Source: Semisulcospira habei
Lineage: Eukaryota > Mollusca > Gastropoda > Semisulcospiridae
Length of the DNA stretch: 64,000 bases
Assembly: GCA_036245525.1 (NCBI GenBank)
Contig: BTPG01000005.1
Location: 212,294,399 to 212,358,398, forward strand
Reading direction: 5' to 3'
Shown here: one piece after another, positions 23,988 to 36,592 of the stretch
How positions within the stretch are numbered: position 1 is the stretch's first letter
Layout: each line of letters starts with the position of its first letter
Notes under the pieces: generated by a model
Told to the model about the DNA's origin: nothing
What the model saw: the letters and a program-made list of their open reading frames with translations, nothing else
Database searches by the model: none
Position numbers and translations under genes: made by a program

Positions 23988-24800
23988 AGCAAGTTTGGAG
24001 AAAGACATTGGATGAGTTCGTTAGCCAGCTTTGTATCCTTTCAACTTCTTTCGTAAAAATTAATTCTTTTCACAAAAGAATTAAAACAGTAAAAAAAACC
24101 TTGACGATAGATAGTCAGACAGTGGCGGTGACGTAAAAGAGGCAACTCCGTCACCACGCAGACATTGACATCATACTGTAAATATGACGTAATTCTCTCT
24201 AGCGCCCGACGCGCTCTCTCTTTCTCGCAGACATGCACGCATCTCCAAGAGGCATAGAACCTCATGCGCCCGGAGGGCGCATAAGGATCTATGTCTCTTG
24301 GAGATGTTTGGAGCGTGTGCGCATGCACACAGTAACACGCACGCACACAAACACACATCGCCACGCTTTCAGAAGAGCATTCAGATGATCCGATATAGCT
24401 AGTTTGGAGAAAGACATTGGCTGAGTTCGTTAGCCAGCTTTGTACCCTTTCAACTTCTTCAGTAAAAATTAATTTTTTTCAGAACAATAAATAAAACAGT
24501 AAATAATCTTGACATCTGTAGAAAGTAAGACAGTGGCGGTGACGTAAAAGAGGCAACTCCGTCACCACGCAGACAATAAATATGACGCAATTCTCTCTCT
24601 CTCTCTAGCTTGCTCGTTTTATCTCTCACATTTGCGTGCATCTCCAAAAGACATAGATGCTCATGTGCCCGGATAGCTCATGAACAAAAATGCCTCAGGT
24701 GGGTGTTTGAAGCGCGGGCATGCACGCACCCACACACATACACACACATCGACGCTCTTTCAGAAGAGCATGCAGGTGTACTTAATATAGCATGTTCCTA
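23988..24800. repeat. Tandem duplication of a ~400-bp segment
   Basis: Two diverged copies, 23988-24380 and 24400-24800. Both start agtttggagaaagacattgg. They share cagtggcggtgacgtaaaag, the CACACG-rich block, and a closing 'cagaagagcat'. I estimate roughly 15 percent divergence plus indels by eye. No coding signal. From 24800 to 25284 I see only low-complexity unique DNA. Confidence 0.85.
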
Positions 24801-25284
24801 GGTAAAGTCAACCTTTTTTCACATAAATTATAGCAAGACTGAAATTGTACCGTGAAATTGTAGTTTTGTCACCATTTTCCAATGTCTTGAAGCGAAAGGA
24901 AAACTAATATCATGTTAAATATAAAATTACGTAAACCCTAAAAAATACGTCATGACAAATGACGTTTGACAAACCAATGACGCGTATGCACTGCGCGCGC
25001 CCCTTATAGAGTTCACTGTGGCGCAATGACACTTCTGCGAGGCTTTTTCAAAAGCAGATATCACAACATCAGAATCAAGTCAAAGACAAAAGGTGGAGAC
25101 CCTTTACAGGGAAGACAGATCTCATATAGAAGGGACTTTTTGGGTTAAGGTTCATCCCAACTTGTTTATTTTGCATACACGCTCTACCCTGGGAGCAAGT
25201 TGCATTGGATTAAGATGCCTCCGATTTCCATGATACTTATAGCGTAATGGGTAGACCATCGAAACCGATGATCTCGTCATTGTG

Positions 25285-28200
25285 CATGACTTCTATTTGT
25301 GGGTGCGGGTGTGGCTGGCCAAGCCAATCCTGGACCCACACCTGCGATGGCAATGGGGGCACTGGAACGTAGCTGTGGGGAGAGTCGACGCTGTGTTTCT
25401 GCGAGCTCTGGCACTGGTGATCCGTTCGCTCCGATTGTGTTCAAAGAGCGTGTAGGCTTTCCTGGTGGCGGCACGCCAGCCGGGTCTGTCTTGTGCTTGT
25501 GCTTCAAGTTCCTTTACCGGGAGGACGCAGTACTTGAGGCTGTCTTTTATGCAGTCTTTGATGCGTTTCTTTGGCCTTCCTTGTTTCCTGTGGCCTTTTG
25601 AGAGTGCACCATACAGGAGTTGGCGTGGCATGCGAGAATCATCCATGCGTATGACATGACCTGTCCCGCGGAGTTGTGTCTTTAAGATCAAGGCTTCAAC
25701 ACTTACTAAGCCAGCATTGTCCAGGACTTCCAGGTTTGTCACCTTGTCTGGCCATGTGATGCCCATGAGTGAGCGCAGGGATCTCATGTGGAAACGTTCA
25801 AGCTGCTTGAGGTGCTTTCTGTACAGCGTCCATGATTCACAGCCATAGAGGAGGCTGGGGAAACTGCCTTGTAGACTTTAAACTTGGTGGAGAGCTTGAC
25901 GTTGTTGTTATTCAACACACGAGTGCACAGGCGACCCAGGGCTTCGCTGGCTTTGCTGATGCGAGCTGCGATTTCCTTGTCGATAGTACCGTCAGAAGAG
26001 ATGATGCTCGCAAGGTACCTGAACTGGTCGACAGTCTTCAGCTCCGTGCTTTCGATATACACTTTGGGTGTGTGTGTGTGTGGGGGGGGGGGGGCTCTTG
26101 TGCCTGGGGCTGGTTGGTGCAGGACCTCGGTCTTGCTGAGACTGATGGTGAGGCCCAACAGTAGAGAGGCTTACGAGAACCTGTTGACGATGGTCTGGAG
26201 GTTAGACTGCGAGTGCGCCATCAGCGCACAGTCATCGGCAAACAGCACCTCAAGGATCAGTCTCTCAATGGTCTTGGTCCTGGCGTTCAGTCGACGGAAT
26301 TCGAAGAGAGAGCCGTCTAGTCTGTACTTCAGGTACACCCCCTTCTCAAGGTCGCGTACTGCATGGGTCAGGACACACGTGAAGAACAGCTTGAACACCA
26401 CGGGGCAAGATAACAACCTTGTTTAACACCGTTGGAAATGTCAAAGGGTGCGGATGTGTCGCCGTTTGACTGGACAACTCCTACACTTCCATCATGGAAG
26501 AGGCGGATGATGTTGGTGAACTTCCAGGGGCACCCGAGCTTTGCGAGGATGACCCAAAGCGCTTCTCTGTTTACTGTGTCAAATGCTTTGGTCAGATCTA
26601 TGAAGACAGCGTAGAGGTCCATGTGTTGCTCAATGCATTTCTCCTGGACCTGTGTCACAGAGAAGACCATGTCGACTGTGTTGCGGCCGGGTCTGAAGCC
26701 ACACTGAGCCTCTGGGAGCGCTTCCTCAGATACAGAGCTGATCAGGCGGTTGAGGATGACTCTCGCAAGGATCTTGCCAGCAATGGACAAGAGTGAGATC
26801 CCTCGGTAATTGGCACAGTCTGTTTTGCTGCCCTTGTTCTTGAACAGGGAGACGATTGTAGCATCTCTAAATTCCTGTGGCATGTTCACCTCTGCCCAGA
26901 TGCATGTCAGAATGTTGAGGAAGGCATCAAGGCTCTCGGGTCCAGCTGCTTTGAAGAGCTCTGCGGGGATTCCGTCCATGCCTGCAGCCTTGCCGGAGCT
27001 TGTCTGGTTGATCGCTTTCTTGACCTCGTCCAGGGTTGGCGGGAGGTCAAGCTCATCCAGTGTCGGCTTCTGGGGAATCATGTCCAGGGCCGCGGGATCG
27101 ACAGTGGAAGGCAGGTTCAGCAGATTTGAGAAGTGTTCTCTCCAGCGCTCAGTGATGCTGCCTTTGTCCTTTAGCAAGGTGAAGCCGTTGGAGGAAGAGA
27201 GAGGGGTTGTGCTGGGTCTGGCAGGGCCATAGACTGCTTTCATAGCGCTGAAAAACTCCTTGGAGTTGCTGGATTCAGCAAAGTGTTCAAGTTCTTTTAC
27301 TTTGCTGTCCCACCAGGTGTCCTGCATGTTGCGGAGCCCTCTCTGGGCTTTTCTCTGGAGGTGTTTGAAGCGGTCTTTATTGGACAAGGAGTTGATGTCG
27401 TTCTGCCACTCGATGAAGGCACTGCGCTTTTGCTCCAGTAGCTTCTTCATCTCTTCATTGTTCTTATCGAACCAATCCTGGTGTACCCTCTGCTTGGGTC
27501 CAAGCACGTCTTTGGCAGACTCCGTCACCATCCCCTTGAACTGGTTCCACATTTCAGTTGGGTTGCCAGTCAACGGTCCATGGGCAGTTAGCAGGTCATC
27601 GAGGTGGGACTGGAAGTTTTCCTTGACGTACGGGCACTTCAGCTTGGCCAGATTGAATGAAGGTCGGGCGAGCTTCGGCCTCTTCCTGTGTGCTGGTGCA
27701 ATGTGCAGGTTGAGGTCAGACCGCACCAGCCGATGGTCGGTCCAGTACTCGGCTCCTCTCATGGCTCTGGTGATTTTGACATCACGAGTATCCCGCTGGC
27801 GGACAATGACATAGTCTATGAGATGCCACTGCTTGGACCTGGGATGCATCTATGTTGTCTTGTACTTACTAGCCAGCCTGAAGAGGGTGTTGGTGATGGC
27901 GAGTCCATTCTCAGCGCACAATTTCAGCAGCAGCAGGCCATTGCTGTTCATCTTGCCCAGCCCGTGTGGGCCCATCACTCCTTCCCAGCAGTCACTTTCG
28001 CGCCCAACTCCAGCATTGAAATCACCAAGCACGATGAGTTTGTCACTTGCAGGAGTGGACTTCAGGAGGGAGTCGAGGCTCTCATAGAACGCCTCCTTTT
28101 CGTCATCAGCGTTGGTGAGTGTCGGAGCATAGGCGCTGATGATAGTGACATGTCGGGTGTGAGAGATGGGTATATGGAGCTTCATCAATCGTTCGCTGAT

Positions 28201-29055
28201 GCCAGTGGGAAGAGAAGGCAGCTGTCGGAGGAGCGTGGTACGGATGGCGAAGCCAACTCCGTGTATCCTGTCCTCGTTCTCAGCTTTGCCCTTCCAGAAA
28301 AAGGTGTACCCACCCTCAGGTTCACAGATCGAGCCTTCGTCCGCAAATCTGGTTTCACTACGAGCCGCAATGTCGATTTTATATCTCGCCAGGCCCCTGG
28401 CTATGAGGGCTGTTCTTATATGCGGTCTCTTCGTCTGATCTCTGTCCAACAGGGTTCGTACGTTCCACGTACCGAGAATAAGTTTCTTTCTTTGTTTTTC
28501 TTTTCGACCGCAACAAAGGGTTAAACCGCCAGCCGCGGTAAGCTGACCGGATTGTGTAGGGCAGGCAATGTTTGGAACACCTTTTCTAGTTCCCTCCATT
28601 GCTAGGGTGAGCAGTGCTGTCCTGAAGAGGGCTGCTAGGTCGCCTGGGATGCTGCCGAACTTCCCTGCTGCCCCTGGTAAAGGGAAGAGCGACCACTGGT
28701 CCACAGTACGCCTTCGTGCAGGTTCGGAGCTGTGACTCCCAGTAGTAACCTCTACCTGTCTGTTCGCCCGTTCCCCATCGCCGCAGGACTTCTGGAGGAG
28801 GCAGAAGAAAAAGGAAGATGAAGAAGCAGATTTGGTGAAGGTGAAGATCCATGCACAAAACTTGCGCGTGAAGGAGATTTTGGTGGAGAAGCTGTTGCGC
28901 TGGAGCAACCCTACCCTCTCGGCCGCAGAAATCAGAGTCCAGTGGCACGATGAAACGTTACAACTGGTAGCTTCCTTGGCTGCAGTGGATGGCCATGTCT
29001 TCTTCTGTGCTCTGACATCCACTTATAGCGTGCACCCGTATAATGGGACAACGTA
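25285..29055 (-). mobile_element. Decayed EN-RT LINE on the minus strand
   Basis: A non-LTR element related in layout to the 20.3 kb LINE but of a different family. The 5' end is at about 29055 and the 3' end near 25285. Interruptions include a premature stop and several frameshifts, one next to a GT/G-rich run at 26069-26094. I see no microsatellite tail at the 3' end, and TSDs were not found. Confidence 0.85.
25293..29022 (-). pseudogene. LINE EN-RT protein with C-terminal C2H2 finger, heavily disrupted
   Basis: Minus-strand protein in at least five blocks. Endonuclease at 28520-27850 (LILGTWNVRTLLDRDQTKRP, LIVLGDFNAGVGRES) ends at TAG 27850-27848, where a W codon is expected (K-T-T-stop-MHPRSK). 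RT at 27849-26368 has SSGKAAGMDGIPAELF, NYRGISLLSIAGKILARVIL, QCGFRPGRNTVDMVF, FIDLTKAFDTVNRE and ISNGVKQGC. A frameshift near 26400 precedes VLFADDCALMAHS (26416-26171). Further shifts lie at about 26160 and 25800. The C-terminus reads LRGTGHVIRMDDSRMPRQLL and ends with a C2H2 finger (CPHCHRRCGSRIGLASHTRTH) near 25300. The arrangement repeats that of the 20.3 kb LINE, so the terminal finger is a shared trait. Confidence 0.88.
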
Positions 29056-29227
29056 ATTCCTGGATAGGCATCAGCATCCAAGGTGTTTTTCACTTTTGCC
29101 AATTGCAGCTACCCATGTCTGATACCTATTTCAGTTTTATTTTTGAGAGAAATGTCAGAGATGTATCGAGTTATAGACCGTTAAAGCTGTCCACCGCGCG
29201 TTCACGGGGGCTGTTTTCACTCTACAC

Positions 29228-29365
29228 GATTTAACGCCAGCTGTAGCGCGGGCCACAGGGTTTGAGGGGCTGAGCAAGAGTGTAACATATCACCTACATG
29301 ATTTAACGCCAGCTGTAGCGCGGGCCACAGGGTTTGAGCGGCTGAGCAAGAGTGTAACATTTCAA
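29228..29365. repeat. 72-bp tandem duplication
   Basis: Two near-identical units starting gatttaacgccagctgtagc at 29228 and 29300. Nothing further is recognised nearby. Confidence 0.85.
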
Positions 29366-30590
29366 AAGAAGTTGCCCTGCAAACTGGCATCACACACTGG
29401 TGGCTCAACCTTACCAGCAAAGCGCATTGCGAAACGTATCGAGTGCCCCACCTACCACAATCAGTTGGTTTTTTGTTGCAAGACTCCAAATCAGTCAGCC
29501 CAAACGTGTCTGTGACTATTGATAAATCTAAAGATCTTTCAACATGTCTATTAAATGAGGTCAATGAAAGGTACACGTCAGAAAATTTCACTAACGAAGC
29601 ACGGATTTGTGTGTGTGTGCTGAAATGACGGTCACATTATCGGTCGTACTGATGACATTGTCTCTCTCTGTCAGACATTTCTTTGTATACTTGTGTTATA
29701 TACGTTTCCCCCACCTCTTTACAAAGTCAAGGTCATGGGACTTAAATCGCAGTAGCTATGTCAAAGAGTGTACCTTTAGTATTCGAGTCAAAGTCATGAG
29801 AGTGTAAACGAAATGGTTTTGTCCAATGGTGTACCTTCAGAAGCTAAGCTGACGCTTCTTGTCACTGTACCTCCTAGTATCGCTGTCCAGTCTGCATCCA
29901 TATCGCTGGTTGTCTGCTGCTGAGGGTAAATCACAGTTTGCTGGAACAACTTTCAGCAGCCGCCTTCCCCAGTGTTCTGGACTGGTACTCAAGTGGGCTG
30001 ACTCGATTGTTGAACTTGCAAATAAACACGCACGCTGTGGAAAAGAGCAGTATAATCCGACGATGACGGGGACAGTTCAGACGGTCCTCATCTCTACCGC
30101 TGTCGTACTGACCTAGTATTGCCTTCTCACGTGATGCGATAATGTCAAACTCTGACGCATTCTCGTCGACCGTCTACAGATCTAGAAACATTTGTAGACA
30201 TTTGTCATGCAGATCATACTGGCGTGACACAAATCCACAAATCAGGCGGGGTATGAGTCATCGCCACTCCCGTTCGATCAATCAGGCACAGCAACAATGC
30301 TTCAGTGTGACTGGCAGAAAGACCTCCCATATAACGCACCAACTGACTAAAACTGGACGCACTAAAACTGTTCACAACGCATTTTTCTTATGCTTCAGCG
30401 AGATAAGATATCTGATGACCGTTCAAAAAGTGGCGGTCATTTGTTTGAAAACATACCGAACTTGGTCAGCAACATCACTGTACCATCAGACTCACTACGC
30501 CACCCATCACCCCTCTTCTTGCCAATGTCCGCTATGCCCACGATTTTGGCGATTTCTGAGTCACCGAAGTTCTGAAGAAACTATAGTATT
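29366..30590. other. Unique DNA without recognised genes
   Basis: About 1.2 kb with only short unsupported frames on both strands. No domain, tandem repeat or transposon end that I can name. Confidence 0.5.
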
Positions 30591-31055
30591 ATAGTAGTAG
30601 TAGTAGTCGCAGGGGCGGAACATTTACCTCGGGGTGGGAGGGGGAGAGGTGGGTATTCCATGTTCCAGCTTGTTGTTTGGGACCTTTAACCTGACACAAA
30701 CGGCCTCCCCAAGACCTTTCTTCCAGTTGGGGGGGGGGGGGGGGAGGAACGGACGGCGCGTGTGAGTCACGAACTCCCAGACCTTCCAGTGGCCGAATAA
30801 TTAAACAACAATTTTCGGGGCGTGGGGAGGGGGGGGGGTGAATAACGTGTGTATGTCAAAACTCGCCAGAATATCAAACGGAGAGGACGGGGGGGGGGGG
30901 GGGAATGGGGAGGGGGCCTCAAAAGACCCCGAAAGGGACTTTGTTAAAGTACATTTTTAAAATGTTAGTCTGGAGGTAGGGAGATGTCCCCCCCCCCCCT
31001 CCCCCCGAGCCGCCTCTGAGTCGTAGTAGTAGTAGTAATAGTAGTAGTAGTATTT
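30591..31055. repeat. G-run and (TAG)n low-complexity region
   Basis: Contains (TAG)n at 30591-30607 and 31021-31050, G-runs of 10 or more at about 30728, 30831 and 30890, and a C-run at 30990. The G-runs could form quadruplexes and may also be assembly-uncertain. Confidence 0.85.
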
Positions 31056-31342
31056 GTATATTTTATAAACACAAATTTCGGAAGAAAGAAACGCGAAAAG
31101 CGTCAATTTAGCAGAGCCTATATGGAACATATTTGTCAACAAAACGTCACGTTCATGGTAGTAATGTGGCACTGTGAAGTAAAATCAAATCAAGAATCAT
31201 GAGAACGTCATTGTGTTACACGCCGTGTTGCAAGCTTGAACGTGTATGTTGGCCGCATGGGGGCATAATTCAACAATAAATATTGCAAAATTTGCATTTC
31301 ACAAATTCAGTATGCTTGCCTGGGCCGACTTTTGCCGATGTT

Positions 31343-31484
<142 letters not shown>

Positions 31485-31859
31485 ATTCAGGACATCGTCC
31501 AGATCGTATATTTGTTGAGAAACCTTGTGACGCAAGGATGTCTAGGTGTTTCATAAGTGCCCTCGACTGTCTTACCAACTCGAACGATTTAGTTCCAGAA
31601 GACGCCATCACTTCACTGCTCCAAACATCGTCCGACTTGCATACCGGAGGACGTCACAAAGCAAAGTTTGGTTACATTGCTTCCATGCTAAGGCACAACA
31701 AACAATAAAAATCCAGATTTTGTGTTACAATGTTACAGTGATGAAAATGTTGTTTTTCGCCAACGTTAACTTACTGTGTTTTATGTGCACAAGGCAGATT
31801 TGTCTGGTAATAATTGGGGAAAACAAATAACAAATAAGTGGATGAACTAGTGATATGAG

Positions 31860-32132
31860 ACTCATCTAGACCTCATTGACAGAGTAAAACTGATATGTGA
31901 CTTACGTAGACCTCGCTGACAAAGTAAATGGGATACGTGACTCGTGTAGACCTCGCTGACAACTAAACGTGATACATGACTCATGTAGACACTGACAAAG
32001 TAAACGTGATATGAGTCTCGTGTAGACCTCAACTGACAAAGTAAACGTGATACATGACTCATGTAGACCTCACTGACAAAGTAAATGTGATACGTGACTC
32101 ATGTAGACCTCAGTGACAAAGTAAACGTGATC
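31860..32132. repeat. 40-bp minisatellite, about seven copies
   Basis: Units near tagacctcactgacaaagta followed by aacgtgatacgtgactcatg, with a period of about 40 bp (tagacctc at 31867, 31907 and onward). Confidence 0.88.
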
Positions 32133-32191
32133 AGCCGAAATAGTTCAGGGGTAGTGGTGATCCGAGCTAACCCATTTAACCCCGAGTCCCT

Positions 32192-32430
32192 CCAGCAGGA
32201 GATGGATCGACCATGATAATCAGGCGCCAATCTAATCTGGCACTATGTACCAGTTGCAGGAGATGGATTGACAATGATAATCAGGCGCCAAGCTAATCTG
32301 GCACTATGTACCAGTTGCAGGAGATAGATTGACATGATAATTCAAGGGTAGTGCCAGATTAGCTTGGCGCCTTTAGGAACCAAGCTAATTTGGCACTACC
32401 CTTTATCTATCATGGTCAGTCCATCTGCTG
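32192..32430. mobile_element. Palindromic MITE-like element, copy 2 (compound)
   Basis: Two half-units (gagatggatcgaccatgata and gagatggattgacaatgata, each running to ctggcactatgtaccagttg) are followed by a complete imperfect hairpin at about 32331-32420. Its arms are TTCAAGGGTAGTGCCAGATT and the mirrored TTTGGCACTACCCTT. Same family as copies at 463, 43986, 53842 and 58575. The serial half-units suggest internal tandem duplication. Confidence 0.8.
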
Positions 32431-32454
32431 CAACTAGTGCATAGTCATTAGCAT

Positions 32455-32560
32455 GTCTTCAGACCTCTCTTTTAGTCTGGCTGACCAGATTTTTACCCTT
32501 CCCGCCGTGAGATGGCCTTAGCTGCCTGCTCGGCGTTAAACCCAAATAACTAACTCAAAG
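32455..32560 (+). mobile_element. 3'-end fragment related to the I/Nimb-like LINE tail
   Basis: The segment cttttagtctggctgaccag, then attttt and accc, matches the last ~38 bp of the 2.9-8.8 kb LINE. It continues into ccgtgagatggccttagctg and cggcgttaaacccaaataac, a tail I associate with molluscan SINE-like repeats. It is short, so its identity is tentative. Confidence 0.5.
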
Positions 32561-32634
32561 TCATTAGGCAACACCTTCACAATTTGAGAAATGGGACCTT
32601 GGGGCTAAAAGGGTTAAACAGGCTCAACCTGCCA

Positions 32635-34245
32635 CATTCACAACAGTTCACTATCTCCTGCCACATTCACAACCGTTCACTATCTCCTGACACATTCACA
32701 ACCGTTCACTATCTCCTGCCACATTCACAACCGTTCACTATCTCCTGCCACATTCACAACCGTTCATTGTCTCCTGCCACATTCACAACCGTTCACTATC
32801 TCCTGCCACATTCACAACCGTTCACTATCTCCTGCCACATTCACAACCGTTCACTATCTCCTGCCACATTCACGACCGTTCATTGTCTCCTGCCACATTC
32901 ACAATCATTCACTATCTCCTGCCACATTCACAACCATTCACTATCTCCTGCCACATTCACTATCTCCTGCCACATTCACAACCGTTCACTATCTCCTGCC
33001 ACATTCACAACCGTTCACTATCTCCTGCCACATTTACAACAGTTCACTGTCTCCTGCCACATTCACAACCGTTCACTATCTCCTGCCACATTCACAACCG
33101 TTCACTATCTCCTACCACATTCACAACCGTTCACTATCTGCTGCCACATTCACAACCGTTCACTATCTCCTGCCACATTCACAACCGTTCACTATCTCCT
33201 GCCACATTCACAACCGTTCACTATCTCCTGCCACATTCACAACCGTTCATTGTCTCCTGCCACATTCACAACCGTTCACTATCTCCTGCCACATTCACAA
33301 CCGTTCACTATCTTCTGCCACATTCACAACCGTTCACTATCTCCTGCCACATTCACAACCGTTCACTATCTCTTGCCACATTCACAACCGTTCATTGTCT
33401 CCTGCCACATTCACAACCGTTCACTATCTCCTGCCACATTCACAACCGTTCACTATCTCCTGCCACATTCACAACCGTTCATTGTCTCCTGCCACATTCA
33501 CAATCATTCTCTATCTCCTGCCACATTCACAACCATTCACTGTCTCCTGCCACTTTCACAACCGTTCACTATCTCCTGCCACATTCACAACCGTTCACTA
33601 TCTCCTGCCACATTCACGACCGTTCATTGTCTCCTGCCACATTCACAATCATTCACTATCTCCTGCCACATTCACAACCGTTCACTGTCTCCTGCCACAT
33701 TCACAACCGTTCATTGTCTCCTGCCACATTCACAATCATTCACTATCTCCTGCCACATTCACAACCGTTCACTGTCTCCTGCCACATTCACAACCGTTCA
33801 CTATCTCCTGCCACATTCACAACCGTTCACTATCTCCTGCCACATTCACGACCGTTCATTGTCTCCTGCCACATTCACAATCATTCACTATCTCCTGCCA
33901 CATTCACAACCGTTCACTGTCTCCTGCCACATTCACAACCATTCATTGTCTCCTGCCACATTTACAATCATTCACTATCTCCTGCCACATTCACAACAGT
34001 TCACTGTCTCCTGCCACATTCACAACCGTTCACTATCTCCTGCCACATTCACAACCGTTCACTATCTCCTGCCACATTCACAACCGTTCACTATCTGCTG
34101 CCACATTCACAACCATTCACTGTCTCCTGCCACATTCACAACCGTTCACTATCTCCTGCCACATTCACAACCGTTCACTATCTCCTGCCACATTCACAAA
34201 CATTCACTATCTGCTGCCACATTCACAACCATTCACTATCTCCTG
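32635..34245. repeat. 29-bp satellite array, about 55 copies
   Basis: Unit cacattcacaaccgttcact plus atctcctgc, 29 bp, repeated without interruption for 1.6 kb apart from one shortened unit near 32955. Variants (ccgttcattgtc, aatcattcac, gctgccac) alternate along the array, suggesting higher-order units. Because 29 is not a multiple of 3 and no unit phase contains a stop, all three plus-strand frames stay open; the 554-codon frame is not evidence of a gene. Confidence 0.97.
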
Positions 34246-34261
34246 TAACGTGAAGTAAACG

Positions 34262-35195
34262 TATGTTAGGACAGATAGTAAGACGGAGGTTTTTCTAATG
34301 AACATACTGACGTGATGTATTGATGGTGAACGTACTGACGTGTTGTATTGATGTTCATACAGTGGTTTTACTAATGAACGTACTGACGTTATGTATTGAT
34401 GTTCATACCGTGGTTTTACTAATGAACGTACTGACGTGATGCATTGATGTTCATACCGTGGTTTTACTAATGAACGTACTGACGTGATGTATTGATGTTC
34501 ATACCGTGGTTTTACTAATGAACGTACTGACGTGATGTATTGATGTTCATACCGTGGTTTTACTAATGAACGTACTGACGTGATGTATTGATGTTCATAC
34601 CGTGGTTTTACTAATGAACGTACTGACGTGATGTATTGATGTTCATACCGTGGTTTTACTATTTAACGTACTAACGTGATGTATTGATGGTGAACGTACT
34701 GACGTGTTGTATTGATGTTCATACCATGGTTTTACTAATGAACGTACTGACGTGATGTATTTATGGTGAACGTACTGACGTGTTGTATTGATGTTCATAC
34801 CGTGGTTTTACTAATGAACGTACTGACGTGATGTATTGATGGTGAACGTACTGACGTGATGTATTGATGTTCATACCGTGGTTTTACTAATGAACGTACT
34901 GACGTTATGTGTTGATGTTCATGACGTGGTTTTAGTAATATATGTACTGACGTGTTGTATTGATGTTCATACCATGTTTTACTAATGAACGTCCTGACGT
35001 GATGTATTGATGGTGAACGTAATGACGTGGAACGTAGTGACGTGATGTATTGTTGCTCATAACATGGATTTACTAATGAACGTACTGACGTTAGTGTTGA
35101 TGGTCATACCGTGGTTTTACTAATGAACGTACTGACGTGATGTATTGATGGTGAACGCACTGACGTGATGCATTGATGTTCATACTGTGGTTTTG
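34262..35195. repeat. ~49-bp minisatellite (GAACGTACTGACGTGATG family)
   Basis: About 18 units of gaacgtactgacgtgatgta, ttgatgttcataccgtggtt and ttactaat, some shortened to ~28 bp (ttgatggtgaacgtactgac). Similar but diverged units form the arrays at 44.13-44.40 and 45.08-46.19 kb. It is followed by unique DNA containing gtattgtgcggctctgccct (35270), which recurs near 36260. Confidence 0.92.
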
Positions 35196-35485
35196 TACAC
35201 GATGTGAACAATGAAGCTCACACAGCGGTAACCGGGTGTGTAAGGAGTCCTGGGGCTCACGCCGGCCGTATTGTGCGGCTCTGCCCTAATTTGGCAAAAG
35301 ACGGTACTTTTGAACCGAACGCATTCGTCATTAGCAACTTATGTCCACGATGTGTTGGTGTTGTGGTTTTGTACTTGTTATTGTTATACAAAGTGTGCAG
35401 TCCCCAGCAGTACGTCAAGTTTTCCATGGCGGCTATTGTGAAGTTTTTCGGTAATCAGTGCTTGAAAATTCTCTCCAACCTTTAA

Positions 35486-35552
35486 CACATTCGAGACGTG
35501 CAACCTCCGGATACGCGACTTCCGTATATGGAGGCGGTACGTCTCGAATGAG
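35486..35552. mobile_element. 67-bp TTAA-flanked palindromic MITE
   Basis: Terminal inverted repeats CACATTCGAGACGT and ACGTCTCGAATGAG, with an inner CCTCC/GGAGG stem, directly flanked by TTAA at 35482-35485 and 35553-35556. A TTAA target is typical of piggyBac-type transposition. The terminal CTCATTC is shared with the element at 53842-54047. Confidence 0.75.
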
Positions 35553-35594
35553 TTAATTTTGCGTCTGCGTTTGGTATTTGACAATATGGTCATT

Positions 35595-35713
<119 letters not shown>

Positions 35714-36165
35714 TTTACTATTAACAAAGGCGTCGCCCAAAGCCAAAAAATGCACTCAATCAGAATGGCTCAAGAGACGTAATTTTTCATTAAATTCTGA
35801 GAATGCTCTTGCTACGCTAATGCCATGGAATTCCAGGCTGGTAAGCTTGTATTGTGTCATCAGGACATCAGCTGCCCTTTTTGTGACTACATCGCCTACT
35901 AGTTCTAGAAAGGAGAGGGTTAGTGGGAGAGAAGGAATGACAGACCTATCATTTTAAGCCTTCCACTGAACACCTGCTACATAAAGTAGAAGGGACTACC
36001 CCCAGGCGCCCCACAAATCGCTGGAGAATATCCAGTCCTTATATATATATAAGCATCCTTCATCAATGAACGTTATGTACACGATGTGTTGATATGTTGG
36101 CGTTGTGGTTTTGAACTTTATATTGTTGTGAACAGTAGCACGGGCAGCGGTAGAGATAACTCGGT

Positions 36166-36235
36166 GAATACAGCGCTTAGAGCCTGCACTGCAGGGAGTT
36201 TGCGCTTTATAAATATAATTATTATTATTATTATA
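36166..36235 (+). mobile_element. Retroelement 3' tail (..tttgcgctttataaatata plus ATT repeats)
   Basis: About 70 bp ending gcgctttataaatataatta then ATT repeats, matching the CR1/L2-type LINE tails at 11150 and 50240. The following ggccgcattgtgcggctctg repeats sequence from 35270. Confidence 0.5.
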
Positions 36236-36329
36236 CGAGTGCTGTGGCTGACGCAGGCCGCATTGTGCGGCTCTGCCCTAATTTAGCAAAAGACGGTATT
36301 TAGATTTCAAACTGGTCTGGAACTGGAAG

Positions 36330-36592
36330 CACAGGTCAGAGATAATTAAGACAGAGGTGGTTAAGACAGCGGTTGTTAAGACAGAGGGAGTTAAGACAGA
36401 GGTAGTTTAGAGAGATAGTTAAGACAGAGGTGGTTTAGACGGAGGTAGTTTAGACAGAGGGGCTTTGGACAGGTAGTTAAGACAGGTAGTTAAGACAGAG
36501 GTAGTTAAGACAGGTAGTTAAGACAGAGATAGTTAAGACAGGTAGTTAAGACAGAGGTAGTTAAGACAGGTAGTTAAACAGAGGTAGTTGTG
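36330..36592. repeat. (GTAGTTAAGACAGAG)n minisatellite, left block
   Basis: Irregular 11-15 bp units (gtagttaagacagag and gtagttaagacag). The array continues at 41911 after the LTR retrotransposon, which inserted into it. The 5-bp TTGTG duplication marks the junctions. Confidence 0.9.

Noticed and set aside
32584..34258. Three long plus-strand frames of 287-554 codons
   Set aside because: All derive from one 29-bp satellite open in every phase; no start context, splice sites or domain.
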